NCBI GenBank assembly: GCA_963575745.1
Contig: CAUYUJ010011558.1
Coordinates: forward strand, 1-64,000
Source of the DNA: Prorocentrum cordatum
Taxonomy: Eukaryota; Sar; Dinophyceae; Prorocentrales; Prorocentraceae
Length of the DNA: 64,000 bases
Direction: 5' to 3'
Part shown: piece by piece, positions 32,201 through 38,499 of the stretch
Layout: each line of letters opens with the position of its first letter
Position numbering within the stretch: the first letter of the stretch is position 1
The notes under the pieces: model-generated
The model's input: only the letters and a program-made list of their open reading frames with translations
What the model was told of the DNA's origin: nothing
The model's database searches: none
Position numbers and translations under genes: made by a program

Positions 32201-34190
32201 CGTAATGGGCAAAATTCAGTCACATTTGCAATTTGAAATTCGATTTGGATCGAAAGCATGGAACGCGGAGTCATATCATTTGAACTACAATCATACCCAC
32301 AAGTGGGCGCATGACTTACCCAATTGTGGTGCAGATCACTTCTTCAAAAAGTTGGTACACTACCTCGACCCAGAGACTATCGAGGAGTCGACCACTGGCA
32401 TCTTTCAATGGATTTCCAAAGTATACCAGAACATCTTGAAAGATAGTATTGTGGAGCTACCAGATTTCGCCAAGGAAGTCATCCATGACAACCATCCTGC
32501 ACTTCAGGCATTGCGTAACCTATACAAAAATTGTACTGCGACATACGGTGATCCAGAGTTTCCTGTGTGGGAAGAGCTGGTGGAAACACCTGCTGCGCCT
32601 CGAGAGGAAGGCGCCGAGCAGGATATTCCCCAGGACCCAGGCAGTGTTGCGTCTGCAGCTCCCGATCAGGAGACTATGGTACGTATCATAGCCGAGCAGA
32701 CGGGACTCAAGCGCGAGGAGGGCGACAACGAGGCCACCTTGCAGAAGCAGGCTCGCCGTCTTCGTGAGGAGAACGTATGCCATGGCGGTACTGAGGATAC
32801 CGACAACGTCAAGATAGAGTACAAAGGACTGCCAGGGGAAAGGTTGTCTCGGATCGAGATCGAGGGTTTAAGCAGATCGATCGCTTCCAGACCAAACACC
32901 GAGATCAATCGTGAGGCGATCAATCAGATCGGTCAGAGCCTCGCTCGCGGTCAGGACACCCGCTGGGGATCCCGCGATCACCTGACTTCGGCAGGGGCCC
33001 CCGAGACGATCTTGCATCCCATACCGCTCTGTAACAATTGCGGTCGAGATCTGTCCCTCGGTATCGTCACAGGTGACGGCACACTCTGTGATATATGTTG
33101 GCAATACACTGTGGCCGTAGGCGCCACAGGTAAGAGCACCGCCACACAGAGTGACCTCGCGCACCTCCAGAAGTTGACGAACTGGATCAAGACGACGTTG
33201 TCCGAGGACCAGGTCGCGAGATACATGAAGGATGGCGCGCATGTCATTATGACGGGTGCGCGATCCCCCATAGGCACAGAGAAAGATCAGTTGCGGAGAT
33301 TGGCCAATACGTCCAAGAAGAGGTATCAGAAGTGGGTCGAAGCCGGTAGCCCGCCTGCACACGAATGCAGATTAATGGGCGAATCCGAGGACGACCGACC
33401 TCTGTACTACCCATACGCCAATCTCATTCAACGCTTTCTCAACGACCTCAGATTCCATCATCAGATGACAGGAGCCCGCGTGAATGTCGGCAAGAAGCCC
33501 TGGAGAGTCGAGGACATGCGCGACGCGTGGGACATCCTTGACGTCAGTATTAGGACAGGACAGGCTGGTCGGAGAAAGTGGTGGCTGAACGAGGGACGCA
33601 TTGACAGGCAGACGCGGCAGGCGCGCGGACTGATTACGGTTTCTCTCCCTCGAGGGGACGGAACCCGTGAACAGTTCACCCAGCGCAAGCTTGCCGCGAT
33701 TGCCAACGAGCTGATAGGCTCCCTCGATCCGTCACACACTGACCAGAGGGGGGGTAGTACAGGGATGAGAACCGATCCAGATACACACTCCCAACAGTCC
33801 GATGACGCCATGGAGCCGCGGCCGCCGCCGCGGCCGCCGCCGCGCCCTGCTCCTGGCGACGCCGCTGCATCCAGCGCCTCAGGCGCAGAGGACTACATGC
33901 CCGCGATGCCGCGCGCCAAGAGAGCACGTACATCTGATTACGCTGCTTACTGGCGCCACAATCTCGAGGACAGCGATTGGGGTCTTCGATACTGGAGTTA
34001 TTACATCAAATGTTGGATCTACATTGCGATCAACAACGACGAGTATGTGTACATCCAGGATATCACGTACAACGATTGGTTCCGCAACTGGATCCCGAGG
34101 ACCACTTGGGAAACGTTTACGACAAGCTATGTGACGTACAACGGCCAGAGGGTGTGGGACCGCAGGTTCTACAAGGACGGCGACGCGTAG
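26265..34190 (+). CDS. Third segment (2641 aa) with Tpt1/KptA-like domain
   Basis: Not a known retrotransposon protein. Residues 1-60 are Arg/Pro/His-rich. About 80-880 is a large unrecognised region; VVWSANDI (692-699) and a later Asp/His-rich stretch weakly recall SGNH hydrolases. About 930-970 and 1085-1160 are Pro/Thr/Glu linkers. About 1275-1560 resembles a full RNA 2'-phosphotransferase: MSKDITTMLRH (R1290, H1291), DGYTDWND, IRCVGGHS (R1415, H1420), HGT (1447-1449), QRSEAFFSS (R1482) and GAIMTE (1538-1543). About 1650-1760 and 1880-2050 are unknown globular regions. A zinc ribbon has C2256, C2259, C2275 and C2278. A Pro/Arg linker and an aromatic-rich C-terminus end the protein. Codon use and openness suggest a maintained frame. 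It may be made by readthrough of TAA 26211, by its own ATG, or from a separate mRNA. Confidence 0.85.
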   Translation: MYHYGVPAADTAPRTPRSRARSPHGRHPRHPPSPQRDAERVRTLIIRSHRSNFTTRATKLTSILFAACEANISEIGSNPDPSIHEMDQAQPLNLVGWPIGYDKEYDPNARDDDRVGFAYHAQTGRPRDPEDGYIYIHQRRADRSGEFDLRVPDESSIRELARFASVEAKKWASTESGSVGGNANYEYNTFTATPWLSFMRAMCMISSLFNRNPSVQDSVRGLHDHLNATIPGSDRKCPPSNFTTMILKTEWMMIHNDWSKIGSAVLGQYTEDSVTDTQNYYNNGLSAPSDVYQNGLVTPCHAPKIDRAIAKLPTRPPGIARTSDTSGHIGHIVEDNLVTNTRAFSDLTQTKKFRRKLTTWLTARGGFGSIGSNSKTVATPSDHPNGWVAILDDPQETERTYRWTPYNEGNDFFGDAADHMGSNDPGMTPGNDVDPFELDHAKYSAFCGGRLVSTLLSDNGWHSLVQEDLGLLLHHAFGPSGHAYKWTNLYTDSTWIMHPKKGAKGAKHKKYPTFGIDELNAAQKRIDLAKASNTALVPLFMPCLNRAEYMGGATLEHLSTMIRDDIMMWAFSFGNYREWFRQNDTPIGQDCVLLPEAGYEGVRYGMEELRKQRFEKEESRINALLNNQFENTLEQRNMIRKIREARGLMFQSDNASIKKWRELNETIWEYWANDFPSSIKQRHYHRGLNAMVVWSANDIACANPGQNTIDMRRHHSRAPTNVHELQKMECEGGVPTLMPVHVLVDVSRFVDVMQYFRCPTVMGPGKAAQWGAHPNFDHHTSDLITIMQNRGITVLPSDHWVDTYDRVTPQAWHAKQNNHNMAMFTTQFCDAVCYRNFCALIQSLPSQPYPFRPPLLTSVTDNQAYTQAKEIMAALDFREKLTNEWKRDLSLTTLMTQTANEMAHCAWMASCAEGTLPASLPAETGDTTEPTPGRSTRTPATDPSDLDQTLPDNDPWVMAYNDLLQYLMLLIKEYPGAWASWHSLEKDELLEPKIVKTVEDAHAVTWVVFEQFLRQIKELDGDDNATKSRLIAEENRLSSHRIGPAAENEKNIEACKTFFEQNALDRVALGHDPNVPTSVWRAADDAAQPAPPGPLPDPLQPGPQSIKASQPSAPEPKAEQQPADQLPKAEAVPIPDDGTDLEAMELEATPAEEEPSPHEMNILSWQDSCERSMHEDTSKLGIFDNSCTIREWKVQYGVKDEHPYMCPMLRGTKATNGFACIEDREWYEQLLHDDSVIAHAPDIAQSGCFPEWKWIPLPHYDDVRYGPELIDEEWMGTNKYMSKDITTMLRHETHYKKFWINQFHDRRINIWDKTTKNDWKIPSNWKSFKEMVEWKFRDRKERHNGPSMEAAVAHFKKDGENDGYTDWNDYYPIFIIRAFQKHIDPQKNRIEIYAKPIPDGGDPSTFDWNSVIAIRCVGGHSCVNPSSKPWNMGWESLQWTDIKYLHHGTASRAWKNILKTGIIPGYVEPHSQRDRTYKPSQRSEAFFSSSTYLNNVQKNPHTSVESYKFNSYKNEVELVINMEIATKAGCRFWLGAQGAIMTEDVVPAAAIIAIRRLKPHHMHGQQLWPDGDPWNYPPLAAREPLSKYEICACLPGELIDDPPGLAPIDPDQDMEPPRMTSASAPSARPGATPAGRASAEDALDEQIVRAMIQETNHKADDKELMIALSHCREALRPITAKIMQKDWDRRPAFNDVRMGDFIVIKNWGSTKCFHYDNHWPKGDHNTKIALSKGHIYGPIIHFGIFDKFFAVQVPILNYGLRWVNIWYNDKSMPLKGVVFALPIRIEEHAIDPTWMETALKGPTSCSEEILQHKVSGSLPYLGMPSIHRPRIPRTPPRRPAPRTPDPDELVATPAEDNAQTGDIPRQGTASSHDPLITVIVDISNIVLTAGEKAANDNMRADLSADIQAEEQIEASILDNIIDPPSNFLDHPDYDPDEDSRWIRQSDDCRVYCWTSALLVDSPMIKMRQIIEIHSGADRIVMGKIQSHLQFEIRFGSKAWNAESYHLNYNHTHKWAHDLPNCGADHFFKKLVHYLDPETIEESTTGIFQWISKVYQNILKDSIVELPDFAKEVIHDNHPALQALRNLYKNCTATYGDPEFPVWEELVETPAAPREEGAEQDIPQDPGSVASAAPDQETMVRIIAEQTGLKREEGDNEATLQKQARRLREENVCHGGTEDTDNVKIEYKGLPGERLSRIEIEGLSRSIASRPNTEINREAINQIGQSLARGQDTRWGSRDHLTSAGAPETILHPIPLCNNCGRDLSLGIVTGDGTLCDICWQYTVAVGATGKSTATQSDLAHLQKLTNWIKTTLSEDQVARYMKDGAHVIMTGARSPIGTEKDQLRRLANTSKKRYQKWVEAGSPPAHECRLMGESEDDRPLYYPYANLIQRFLNDLRFHHQMTGARVNVGKKPWRVEDMRDAWDILDVSIRTGQAGRRKWWLNEGRIDRQTRQARGLITVSLPRGDGTREQFTQRKLAAIANELIGSLDPSHTDQRGGSTGMRTDPDTHSQQSDDAMEPRPPPRPPPRPAPGDAAASSASGAEDYMPAMPRAKRARTSDYAAYWRHNLEDSDWGLRYWSYYIKCWIYIAINNDEYVYIQDITYNDWFRNWIPRTTWETFTTSYVTYNGQRVWDRRFYKDGDA
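30093..30950 (+). other. Tpt1/KptA-type RNA 2'-phosphotransferase-like domain
   Basis: Both lobes of the family are visible. The N-terminal lobe has SK...LRH, a DGYTDWND turn and a KNRIEIYA strand. The C-terminal ADP-ribosyltransferase-like lobe has IRCVGGHS, YLHHGT, ILKTGI, R-SEAFFSS, VELVINMEIA and GAQGAIMTEDVVP. In known enzymes these Arg and His residues bind NAD+ and the RNA 2'-phosphate, removing a splice-junction phosphate left by tRNA ligase. Insertions of tens of residues are present. The activity here is inference. Confidence 0.75.
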
Positions 34191-34398
34191 TGAGTCGGCC
34201 GCAAGGCCCACTGCTCAAGAGCAGAACTTCCGTTCATCAAAGTTCGCCTTGAGCGGTGGCTAATACATTCTTTTAGGCCACTTCAATCTTTCACACAAGT
34301 GGCCATACACACATATAGATATCTTTTGCGATCACCGAGGCAGCCTCCTAAGGAGCAACGCCAACGGGAGTCGCCAAACAGATTTTATACATCATTTT

Positions 34399-34556
34399 CG
34401 TGTTCATCAACACGACATTTTCTCCTGGCCAGGTACTTGCTTTAACGCAGATTTGCATTTCTTTCAAGATTGTGTTCGTCAACACGATCTTGGCATACAT
34501 TTGCTTTTAGGCAGACTTGTGTTTGATTTCAAGATTGTGTTCGTCAACACGATCTT
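34399..34556 (+). promoter_or_regulatory. Three GTGTT-C(G/A)TC-AACAC stem-loops
   Basis: 34399-34414 is CGTGTTCATCAACACG. 34465-34492 and 34530-34556 are longer versions with arms CAAGATTGTGTT and AACACGATCTT(G) around a CGTC loop (one G-T pair). The repeat of the same loop and arms suggests a selected RNA structure, for example for packaging, export or stability. The role is inferred. Confidence 0.7.
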
Positions 34557-34623
34557 AGCATGCATATTTTAACAATTTAACAATATTGCGTCGAGAATAA
34601 TCTGATAGCTGGTGGCAACACCT

Positions 34624-34644
34624 GCCTCGCAAATCTTGCGAGGC
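34624..34644 (+). promoter_or_regulatory. Perfect 9-bp hairpin
   Basis: GCCTCGCAA, loop ATC, TTGCGAGGC. It lies about 70 bases after the repeated stem-loops. It could be an RNA processing or packaging signal; it is not followed by a T run. Confidence 0.6.
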
Positions 34645-34926
34645 GGTTTACGTTGCCTTGATGCTCAGATCTTCTTTCTCCGCCTACCTTTGTCTCATTC
34701 TTCTCCTCCCTCGAGTGCCGAAGCGTTTTGGGGGGCGCACCGAGGGGGCGGCAAAGACCGCCTGGAGAAGAAAAAGAGACCCAAGGTATCTCTTCTTACC
34801 TCACTTTGCAGCTGTGGCTTCGCTGACTTTTAGCCCAGCTGCCTTTTCAGACTTAAGGTAAAGGAGTTCTGAGGTTACGGATTCCATCCTCCTGATCCCG
34901 AGTCCTGCCTTCACGGGCGGGATTCG

Positions 34927-34936
34927 GGACGGGGGG
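34927..34936 (+). promoter_or_regulatory. Polypurine tract of the 18-kb element
   Basis: GGACGGGGGG sits directly against the first base of the 3' LTR, the expected plus-strand primer site. One C interrupts it. Confidence 0.75.
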
Positions 34937-35132
34937 TGTGTATGGAACCCGTGTAATACCCTCATATATACTCCTTATCCTTACCTCTCCCGCACCTGGC
35001 CGTTTGGGCCCAGGTACTGAGTTGGAGCGATCGTGCCTTGATCGCTTGGGAGGGAAAGATATCCATCTATCCCTCCATCTCTCTACCAACGGATCAGGGG
35101 TTCTGTACTCTTGTACTTCAACCCCATACACA
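34937..35132 (+). repeat. 3' LTR (196 bp) of the 18-kb element
   Basis: Same length and ends as the 5' LTR, with two substitutions between them. Confidence 0.95.
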
Positions 35133-35137
35133 AGGGT
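35133..35137 (+). repeat. Target-site duplication, right (AGGGT)
   Basis: Identical to 17148-17152. Removing one copy with the element restores the DIRS-like ORF1 frame. Confidence 0.95.
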
Positions 35138-35271
35138 CAGGCACGCTGGTCGCCCCGAGCTTGCGCTCGCATGTCGCGGGCGAGTTCGCAAAGGATGCTG
35201 CTATCGAGAAGGAAAGACGGAAGGCGCGAGAAGCACGGAAGCCACCCCCGAAGGGTGGCACTAAAGAGTGA
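35133..35271 (+). CDS. DIRS-like ORF1, 3' part after the insertion
   Basis: Continuation of the gag-like ORF: GTLVAPSLRSHVAGEFAKDA, then a basic KERRKAREARKPPPKGG tail, with TGA at 35269-35271. The split lies exactly at the 5-bp target duplication. The basic tail is suitable for nucleic-acid binding. The stop overlaps the first codon of the next frame (GTGA at 35268-35271), so the downstream pol frame is entered by overlap or a -1 shift. Confidence 0.75.
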
Positions 35272-35951
35272 CCGACTTGAACCTCAGCGGCGCCTCAGCT
35301 AGCGGCGCCGCTGCGGCTTGCAAAGACCAGCGAGTTTTTAGAGAGGGAGCGGCTCCACCGTGGGCCTGGCCGGGCGCCCTGCCGCCCGGCATCGCGCCGC
35401 CGCCTGGACTCGTGAGACCGCCAGGCTGCTTGAGCGACCTCCTCCCCCTCCCGCTTCTTGACAGGCTGGAGGCCGATTTTGGCGGCGCTGGACGTGCCCG
35501 CTCTGGGCAGCGCCGGAGATGCATCCGTCGGGACGTGTTGAGTGATGTGAATGACTCGCTGAGGGGCCTCAATGCTTTGTACGGCTGCGAGCGCTCCTCG
35601 GTCAGCGTGCCCACCGAGGCGCAGAGACTGACGCAACGGAGGTTGCTCCGTAGTGCTCGCGCTGCCCGGCAAGCTTTTCCTGACATATTTAATATGAAGC
35701 CCCATGCAGCTGCAAGTGAGCTTCTGGGATCGCGCTTAGACTGCCAGGGCTCGGTGACTTCGGTTGCCCCGTATTGCGCCGGCGCCCTCTCGTTGCCCCC
35801 TGCAGGACGTCAGCCCGTCAGTCTTCGAGGCGTCCTTGACTCGGGTGCCGCGCGCACGTTGTCACACTTTCAAGAACTCCTGGCCGAGCCCGAGGTCAGA
35901 CAGGCTCGCCGGGGGGGGATCCGTCCAGACCCTACATGGATGAGGTGCTGA
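35268..35951 (+). CDS. DIRS-like ORF2, N-terminal part
   Basis: Frame opening at GTG 35268, overlapping the ORF1 stop. It reads a variable Ala/Gly/Pro-rich start, then LSDLLPLPLLDRLEADFGGA and a region with RRLLRSARAARQAFPDIF. This is followed by VSLRGVLDSGAARTLSHFQE, whose DSGA could be a protease-like motif, though DIRS-type elements usually lack such a protease. The frame ends soon after a run of eight G (35911-35918), where the RT frame takes over. The two pieces are probably one protein, with the break equal to one missing base or a -1 shift at G8. Confidence 0.6.
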   Translation: MTDLNLSGASASGAAAACKDQRVFREGAAPPWAWPGALPPGIAPPPGLVRPPGCLSDLLPLPLLDRLEADFGGAGRARSGQRRRCIRRDVLSDVNDSLRGLNALYGCERSSVSVPTEAQRLTQRRLLRSARAARQAFPDIFNMKPHAAASELLGSRLDCQGSVTSVAPYCAGALSLPPAGRQPVSLRGVLDSGAARTLSHFQELLAEPEVRQARRGGIRPDPTWMRC

Positions 35952-37560
35952 AAAAAGACCGATCCCAGCATGTGCGTTTTTTGGGGCCGCTCGCGAGCTG
36001 TAATGTGCTCACCGCGACCTCGACTAAGAAGGCGTTTGTCACCCCGTTTTTTGTCGCCAAGAAAACCGGTAAGATCCGACTCGCGCTTGATTGTCGCGAG
36101 GCAAACCAGCATTTTAAACGCGCTCCTTTCACTGAGTTTGCTGCGGCAGGGAGCCTCAGCGCGTTAGAAGTACCTGAGGGCAGGCAGTTGTGCAGTGCAT
36201 GTGCAGATATCCAGTGTGCTTTCTATCAGTGCGGTGACATCGGTGATCTGCGTCAGTACTTCTGCCTCCCAAAGGTCAGCCGTGCCGAGGCTCTCCGCGC
36301 AGGCATCCCGGTGAAGGATCCGAAGGACTTGAGCGAGTTCGTCTACCCGGCGACGCAGGTGTTGCCGATGGGCTGGCCTTGGGCTTTTTGGTTCGTTCAA
36401 CGCCTACACCTCGAGGTCGTCCGCAGGTCTGGTGTTCCATCGGCTATGGTTGCCACTGGGTCTTGGCCCCCCCCGTCGGTCGTCGAGGGCCCGATCGAGG
36501 CCCCCTACTCGGACAATGTCAACGCGTTTAGTTTGGAACCTGGACCTGTCCAGGAGACCCGGGACCGTATCGTCGCCCAGTTCGAGGCCGAGGGCTTCGC
36601 CATGCACGATATCTCAGAGGTGTCTCCGGAAGGCGTCGTTCTGGGAGCTGATGTCGGAGGCCTGGATCCTAGTGCCCGTCGTTCCCTCAAGAAGCTATTG
36701 GTCGTGGGAAAGGGCCTCTTCTGGCTCGCGTCGGGACCCTATGTCAGTGGTCGTCAGCTGGAGGTGATCTTGGGTCACTATGTTGTTGCCTGTCTTTTCT
36801 GTCGCCCCGGATTCGCGGTCATGCGTGCAGTATATGAGTTTGCGAGATCTTCATGCGACAAGCCCAGGGTCTCGTGGAGAAGCTGCCGATGCGAGTGCTG
36901 GGTGATGGTGGTCCTCTGCGTCCATCTCCAGTCTCCCCTGTCGTTGCCGTGGGCCAGCGAGGTGGTTGCCGCGGATGCGTCCACGTCCGGGATGGGGGTC
37001 GCCGAGGCCTTGGTACCGCGGGATCTGGCTGCCCAGGCTGGGAGGTGGAGGGAGAGGTGGAGGCGCCGCAGGTTGGGGCCGTCTGAGCGGGCCCCATCGG
37101 GCCCGCGCCCTCGACAGCCTGGACGAGATCACGTTGCCTCACACGGCTTGGGAGATGCCTTCGGAGCGAGGGTGGAAGCGCGCTGTGGTTTTTTCTTCCC
37201 CGAGGTGTCCCGCGAGATCCTTAATGCCCGTTTTCGTGTTGTTTATGCTGCGCCTCTCAAATATTCCGAGCACATTGGTGTCGAGGGGGGTCGTGCCGTT
37301 GTTTGGGCTTTGCGTCGTGATGCCAGGGATCCCTGGCGACGCGGCTCCAGGAGGTTGCATCTTGCTGACAACTTTGGGGTCGTGCTGGCTCTGGGGAGAG
37401 GCAGGGCCGCGTCGCATGGCCTTCTGCAGATTTGTCGACAAGTGGCCGCCTTGTCAATAGCCTGTAGCATTTCGGCTCGTTTTCGCTGGATTGCTTCCGA
37501 GTTGAATCCCGCAGACGCCCCCAGTCGGATCTGGGGCCGCCGCGGGGCGCAGCCACCGCG
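35919..37560 (+). CDS. DIRS-like reverse transcriptase and RNase H
   Basis: From DPSRPYMDEVLKKDRSQHV. RT segments: FVTPFFVAKKTGKIRLALDC, CADIQCAFYQCGDI (first catalytic Asp), TQVLPMGWPWAFWFVQ, and YSDN at 36506-36517 in the YxDD position. The second Asp is replaced by Asn, which I recall as common in these elements. RNase H: EVVAADASTSGMGVAE (Asp), EHIGVEGGRAVVWALR (Glu), HLADNFGVVLALGRGR (Asp), and FRWIASELNPADAPSR. The stretch at about 36850-37100 is basic and low-complexity and may be partly frameshifted. It would copy element RNA into DNA. After about 37560 the frame is no longer family-like; the ORF stop is at 38029. Confidence 0.8.
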
Positions 37561-37659
37561 CGGGCCCTGCGCTGGGCCCCCGCAGCGTGGCTGGAGGGAC
37601 TACGCCCTGCCGGGCGGAGGGGCCCGGTCGCGCCTTGCCGGTCCGAGGCTCGGCGGGCA

Positions 37660-38439
37660 GTGGCGAAGGCTCCGGCCGCGCGCCCAGCCCCAGCTGCAGC
37701 GCCTCGGCGGAGGCCTGCCGCGGCGGCGCCGCCGCGGCGCCCGGCCGCCGCTGCCGGCAGGGGGGCGCTCCGCCCACGGCTGCTCGCGGCGCTGGCGGCC
37801 CCGCGGATTTCCCCGGCGACAGCCGCGAGCCCGTGCGCGTGCGAGCAGGTCGCCGTCGGTGCATCGGCCAGTCTCTCCTACCAGAAGTACTTCGAGGTAT
37901 TCGCGGAGCTCGTGGGCCTGGCGGCGGAGACGCTCGACGTGCTCGAAGTGCTGGTGCTGTCGACGCTGGGCAGGCTCCTGCGCGCGGGCTGCGCGCAGGG
38001 GGGCGCCGGCTACCTCGTCGCCTCCATGAGGGGCGCGCTGCCGAAGTTCGTGGCCTCGGCGATCTCAAGGCCCCCCTCGCTGGGCGAGCGCGACGCTGTG
38101 CTCCTGGTGCTCGCAACGTTCACCACGATGGGGGTCGAGGAGGCCGTCCTGGTCCGGAGGGTCACCGTGGCGCTGGGTTTGCAGGACGTGTGCTTGTACC
38201 AACTGCGACAGGGCAAGGCGAGCGAGGACGTGCTGTCGGTGCGTCGGACGCTCGCCGATGTGAAAACGAAAGGGCACTGGAGCCAGGACAGCAGTGTGAG
38301 GCTTTTTGCCAAGCCGGGCATGGCCCAGCAGCTGCTGTCGGCGCTGTCGCCCGCCGCCAGGGCCCACAGCGAGGTCCAGTGGACGTGGCTCCAGGACCTT
38401 CTCGGCCGGCGCGCCCGCGCCTCTTCGTCAGTGCGTTAG
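37660..38439 (+). pseudogene. DIRS-like tyrosine recombinase, internally deleted
   Basis: After an Ala/Pro/Arg-rich start, an N-terminal core-binding-like region (SYQKYFEVFAELVGLAAETL to GALPKFVASA) passes almost directly to a C-terminal catalytic end: LYQLRQGKASEDVL, VKTKGHWSQDSS and RLFAKPG. In tyrosine recombinases this end carries the HxxR box, the H/W box and the nucleophilic Tyr. Here the boxes read YQLR and GHW, and Phe stands where Tyr is expected. The middle section with the first catalytic Arg seems to be missing. The enzyme would insert the element's circular DNA; this copy is predicted to be inactive. The RT frame and this frame differ, so there is a break near 37590. Confidence 0.65.
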
Positions 38440-38499
38440 CCAGGCTCGGACCGCTGGACGACTGGGGCCCGCGTGGCGGGCTGCTGCAGAAGCCTCGAG

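Larger units (their letters stand above)
34191..34926 (+). other. 3' untranslated region of the 18-kb element
   Basis: About 735 bases between the stop of segment 3 and the polypurine tract. It holds three related stem-loops and one perfect 9-bp stem (listed separately). 34690-34860 is mixed sequence with a GGCGGCAAAGACCGCC word. No reading frame of note. Confidence 0.8.
17153..35132 (+). mobile_element. Young 17,980-bp copia-like LTR retrotransposon
   Basis: Bounded by 196-bp LTRs that differ at 2 positions, with 9-bp inverted ends (TGTGTATGG / CCATACACA), 5-bp target duplications, a polypurine tract and a possible primer site. Integrase lies before RT, the copia order. The internal frame 17805-34190 has only two stops. 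It carries an extra 2641-codon segment after RNase H containing an RNA 2'-phosphotransferase-like domain. It is inserted in sense orientation in the gag of a DIRS-like element. Such short LTRs on so long an element, and the third segment, are unusual. Near-identical LTRs mean recent insertion. Confidence 0.95.

Noticed and set aside
35842-35853. DSGA in the DIRS-like ORF2 as an aspartic protease
   Set aside because: DIRS-type elements generally lack such a protease and no second family motif was seen; not called as a domain.
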